Assembly: GCF_007989825.1 (NCBI RefSeq)
Contig: NZ_BJUA01000010.1
Coordinates: forward strand, 1-64,000
Origin: Cellulomonas persica
GTDB taxonomy: Bacteria; Actinomycetota; Actinomycetes; Actinomycetales; Cellulomonadaceae
Direction of reading: 5' to 3'
DNA: 64,000 bases
The position numbers and the translations under genes are program-made. The notes under the pieces were generated by a model. It did not search any database and was not told the DNA's origin. It worked only from the letters and a program-made list of their open reading frames with translations. Shown here piece after piece: positions 61,361-64,000 of the stretch; position 1 is the first letter of the stretch; each line of letters begins with the position of its first letter.

Positions 61361-61855
61361 TCAGTGCTCGTAGCCGGCGTCGATCGCGCGCTGACGCGAA
61401 CGCTGGATCTCGGCCTCCGCCTCGGCGCGACCCACCCAGTGGGCACCCTCGACCGACTTGCCGGGCTCGAGGTCCTTGTAGACCTCGAAGAAGTGCTGGA
61501 TCTCGAGCCGGTGGAAGTCGGACACGTCGTCGATGTCCTGCCGCCACGCGGCGCGCTGGTCGCCCGTCGGGACGCACAGCACCTTGTCGTCACCGCCCGC
61601 CTCGTCACGCATGCGGAACATGCCGAGCGCGCGGCAGCGGATCAGGCAGCCCGGGAACGTGGGCTCCTCGAGCAGCACGAGCGCGTCGAGCGGGTCCCCG
61701 TCCTCGCCGAGCGTGCCCTCGATGAAGCCGTAGTCGTCGGGGTACCGCGTCGACGTGAAGAGCATGCGGTCGAGCCGGATCCGCCCCGTTGCGTGATCCA
61801 CCTCGTACTTGTTGCGCTGACCCTTGGGGATCTCGATCGTGACGTCGAACTCCAC
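61361..61855 (-). CDS. ppa: Inorganic pyrophosphatase
   Basis: A 164-residue family I soluble pyrophosphatase that pulls biosynthetic reactions by hydrolysing PPi. Motifs include [42 protein letters not shown] (split by the active site), and DKVLCVP; the metal-binding aspartates are those of [12 protein letters not shown] 61855 is chosen because AGGAG stands 5 bases upstream and the next residues ([12 protein letters not shown]) match the family start. It is divergent from dacB, a common actinobacterial order. Confidence 0.96.
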   Translation of the reverse strand: MEFDVTIEIPKGQRNKYEVDHATGRIRLDRMLFTSTRYPDDYGFIEGTLGEDGDPLDALVLLEEPTFPGCLIRCRALGMFRMRDEAGGDDKVLCVPTGDQRAAWRQDIDDVSDFHRLEIQHFFEVYKDLEPGKSVEGAHWVGRAEAEAEIQRSRQRAIDAGYEH

Positions 61856-62014
61856 AGCACTCCTGTCCGCTCGCCAGGTCGCGGGTCGGTCGCGTGTCCG
61901 GGCGGCGTGGTTCGGTGACCGGCGCGCCGCAGGTTCGGGCGGACCGTCTTGTCGACATATTCTGACGCACCGGTGGGCCGACCGTCCCATCGGGTCCCCG
62001 AGCGGAGCGTGACG

Positions 62015-63439
62015 ATGGCCACAGGCGCACGTGTCGTCGGCGTGACGGCACTCGTCCTGGTCCTGGGGCTGGGGGGCTACGTCGCGGCCGACGCCTACGA
62101 CGTCGTGCCCGGCTTCGTGACGCTCGACCCGGTCCCGCCCGAGGCCGCGCCGTTCCCGAGCGCGCCCGGTGCGGTCGACGCCCCCGAGGTCACCCCCGCG
62201 CTCGGCGAGCTCGACGCCGAGGCACCCGAGCCCGCGACCGACCCCGTCGCGACGCTCGTCGACAAGCTCGCGAGCGACTCGCGGCTCGGCGAGAACGGCG
62301 CCACGGGCGTGGTCGTCGCCGACCAGCTCACCGGCGAGGTCATCGCCGAGCGCAGGTCCACCACGCCGCGCGAGCCCGCGTCGACCGCGAAGCTCGTCAC
62401 CGCCGTCGCGGCCCTCGGCACGCTCGACAGCTCGACCACGCTCACGACGAGCGTCGTGCGCGGCTCCGGCGACGAGGTGGTGCTCGTCGGCGGCGGCGAC
62501 ATGATGCTCGCGCCCGACGCGGGCGACGCCGCGGTCGTCAACGGCCGCGCGGGCCTGGGCGACCTCGCGCGCGCGGCGGCCAAGCAGCTGCGGCTCGTCG
62601 GCCTCACGAAGGTCACGCTGCGCGTCGACGACACCCTGTTCACCGGCCCGCGCACCAGCCCCGGCTGGGACGAGGGCGACCTGAACCTGGGCTACGTCGC
62701 ACCCGTCACCGCGCTCGCGGTCAAGATCGCCGCGACCAAGGACGGGGTGCCGTACCCGCCGCGGTACCCCGACCCGACGATCGCGGCGGCCAAGGTCTTC
62801 GCGCAGCGCCTCGCCGAGGCGGGCATCCAGGTCACCGGCGACCCGTCGCGCGGCACGGCGCCCGCCGGGGCGACCGTCCTGGCGACCGTCTCGTCGGCCC
62901 CGCTGCCCGAGCTCGTGCACTTCTTCCTCGAGGACTCCGACAACACGATCACCGAGGTCGTCTCGCGGGTCGTCGCGCTCGACCAGCAGCTGCCCGCGAG
63001 CTTCGAGGGCGGCACGCAGGCCGTGCTGCGTGCCGTGACCCGGCTCGGCGTCGACACCAAGGACGCGGTGCTCGCCGACGCCTCGGGTCTCGCCGAGGGC
63101 TCGCAGCTCACGCCCGCGACGCTGCTCGACCTCGTCGAGCTCGTCGTCGACCCCGAGCACCCCGAGCTGCGCTCGATCGCCGCGGGCATGCCGATCGGCG
63201 GGCTCACCGGCACGCTCGGCGACCGGTACCTGACGTCCGACGCGCGTGGGCTCGTCCGGGCCAAGACCGGCAGCCTGTCGGGGGTGAAGGGCCTCGCGGG
63301 GACGCTCGTCGACGACAACGGTCGCCAGCTCGTGTTCGTCGTGCTGGTCAAGCACGAGAAGGAGACCGGCCCGTTCGGCCCGCGCCAGGCCATCGACGAG
63401 TTCGTGACCAACCTGCACGCGTGCAGCTGCACGAGCTGA
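62015..63439 (+). CDS. dacB: D-alanyl-D-alanine carboxypeptidase/endopeptidase (PBP4, S13)
   Basis: A 474-residue penicillin-binding protein of the S13 family. An N-terminal helix ([19 protein letters not shown]) serves as signal or anchor, followed by a Pro/Ala-rich spacer. The three active-site motifs are S123-T-A-K126 ([11 protein letters not shown]), S-D-N in [13 protein letters not shown], and KTG in [23 protein letters not shown] and DTLFTGP are family features. ATG 62015 lies 7 bases from GGAG; GTG 62009 is too close to it. It is followed by the DUF2342 metalloprotease gene, the usual neighbour. Confidence 0.94.
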   Translation: MATGARVVGVTALVLVLGLGGYVAADAYDVVPGFVTLDPVPPEAAPFPSAPGAVDAPEVTPALGELDAEAPEPATDPVATLVDKLASDSRLGENGATGVVVADQLTGEVIAERRSTTPREPASTAKLVTAVAALGTLDSSTTLTTSVVRGSGDEVVLVGGGDMMLAPDAGDAAVVNGRAGLGDLARAAAKQLRLVGLTKVTLRVDDTLFTGPRTSPGWDEGDLNLGYVAPVTALAVKIAATKDGVPYPPRYPDPTIAAAKVFAQRLAEAGIQVTGDPSRGTAPAGATVLATVSSAPLPELVHFFLEDSDNTITEVVSRVVALDQQLPASFEGGTQAVLRAVTRLGVDTKDAVLADASGLAEGSQLTPATLLDLVELVVDPEHPELRSIAAGMPIGGLTGTLGDRYLTSDARGLVRAKTGSLSGVKGLAGTLVDDNGRQLVFVVLVKHEKETGPFGPRQAIDEFVTNLHACSCTS

Positions 63440-63531
63440 CCCACCCCACCCTGACGACCTCCCCACCCGCGGCGGCTGGCCTGCGTGGGTCTCGTCGAGC
63501 TCGGCACCTGCGCGCGAGCTCGTGCATCCGG

Positions 63532-63569
63532 ACTGCCGATCTCGCGCCGCACTGCCGAGCTCGCGCCAC
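63532..63569. repeat. Two tandem 19-bp units downstream of dacB
   Basis: ACTGCCGATCTCGCGCCGC (63532-63550) and ACTGCCGAGCTCGCGCCAC (63551-63569). Both lie in the 233-base gap after dacB, which holds no gene. Confidence 0.7.
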
Positions 63570-63659
63570 GGTGCGGGCCGCGCGTTGGCGACGACGAGGG
63601 CGTGGTGGGTGGGTTCGACGCTGTGGGCGAACGGGGGCGGGACGACGAGGGGCGCGGGT

Positions 63660-63665
63660 TACCGT
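63660..63665 (+). promoter_or_regulatory. -10 hexamer TACCGT
   Basis: TACCGT ends 7 bases before ATG 63673. Confidence 0.45.
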
Positions 63666-63672
63666 GAGCCGC

Positions 63673-64000
63673 ATGAACGCGACGACGGGGCCGGTCGACT
63701 GGGACACCGCCCGGCGCGTCGCTGCGCGCGCCGCCCGGCCCGGGCCCACAGCGTCGCGGGCCGAGCTCGAGGACCTCGTCGGCGCGCTGCGTGAGGCCGC
63801 CGGCCCGGCCGCCGAGCACGCGGCGCGCGTGACCCGCCTGACGCCCGCCGACGGCCGCGAGCCTGCCGAGGTGTCGCGCGTGCTCGTCGTCGACCGTGCG
63901 GGCTGGACCCGCGCGAACGTGCAGATGTTCGCGACCATGAGCGCGCCGCCCGCCGGCGCGGACGCGCACGGGCAGCCTGACGCCGACGCCGACGCCGGCG
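63673..64000 (+). CDS. Zinc-dependent metalloprotease family (DUF2342), N-terminal fragment
   Basis: The first 109 codons of a gene that continues past the right edge. The start VDWDTARRVAARAARPGP, the helix RAELEDLVGALREAAG, and VSRVLVVDRAGWTRANVQMF match the N-terminus of the actinobacterial DUF2342/zinc-dependent metalloprotease family, whose gene usually follows dacB and precedes tilS. The HExxH region is not in the window. TACCGT ends 7 bases before ATG 63673. An Asp/Ala repeat (ADADADAG) runs to the edge. Confidence 0.85.
   Translation, partial: MNATTGPVDWDTARRVAARAARPGPTASRAELEDLVGALREAAGPAAEHAARVTRLTPADGREPAEVSRVLVVDRAGWTRANVQMFATMSAPPAGADAHGQPDADADAG

Overview
The window is chromosomal DNA from a very GC-rich Gram-positive actinobacterium. 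Gene content points to the Micrococcales, most likely Cellulomonadaceae: actinobacterial TopA, FeoA-FeoB plus a small cysteine-bearing third protein, a DUF222/HNH (13E12-type) gene, an FAD/Fe-S D-lactate dehydrogenase, a mycothiol-type MDMPI enzyme, and the order ppa / dacB / zinc metalloprotease at the right edge. The genus is inferred from style and gene order; no 16S gene is present.

Layout. 1-5.1 kb: the start of radA (leftward), a Pro/Ala-rich membrane protein, an orphan winged-helix regulator, a TetR regulator and a PAP2 phosphatase. 5.2-13 kb: topA, a Gfo/Idh/MocA oxidoreductase, the overlapping tmk-holB pair, a lipoprotein peptidase and tRNA-Thr(CGU). 13-25.5 kb: small membrane proteins, an EEP-fold phosphatase/nuclease, a VanY-type M15 peptidase, a LigD-type polymerase domain, an ATP-binding regulator, a ParA-like ATPase with an odd P-loop, an ECF sigma factor with a membrane partner, and a 5'-3' exonuclease. 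25.7-34.5 kb: two large paralogous secreted subtilases flanking rnhA. 34.7-40 kb: protein-L-isoaspartate methyltransferase, a frameshifted GMC oxidoreductase, a second M15 peptidase and an orphan STAND-type ATPase. 40.5-47 kb: OsmC, the feoABC operon behind an iron box, and a large D-lactate dehydrogenase. 47-52.7 kb: a 46-codon zinc-ribbon gene whose 3' end is repeated four times, an SOS-boxed DUF222/HNH gene, a PPOX-fold protein, a thiamine-binding-fold protein, and a fusion of a degenerate nuclease with a RAMA-like domain. 52.8-59.4 kb: a leftward run of hydrolase, quinone-reductase-like dehydrogenase, DUF5995, MDMPI enzyme, metX and metY. 59.8-64 kb: an NlpC/P60 hydrolase, ppa, dacB and the start of a DUF2342 metalloprotease.

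Most genes are house-keeping or cell-envelope functions in short, often single-gene units. Four cell-wall hydrolases or carboxypeptidases (two M15, one NlpC/P60, one PBP4) give the window a peptidoglycan-remodelling flavour. metX and metY together supply homocysteine from homoserine. feoABC is one translationally coupled operon.

Three patterns cut across the annotation. First, about two dozen genes have a -10-like hexamer (TANNNT or a relative) ending 6-8 bases before the start codon, so leaderless transcripts look like the norm. Second, short tandem repeats of 14-37 bp sit at or just after stop codons of several genes, and in three cases the unit contains the stop codon. Third, several promoters carry recognisable boxes: a DtxR/IdeR-like iron box, a LexA-like SOS box, a paired ECF-type motif, and a palindrome fused to TAACGT shared by both subtilases and a quinone-reductase-like gene.
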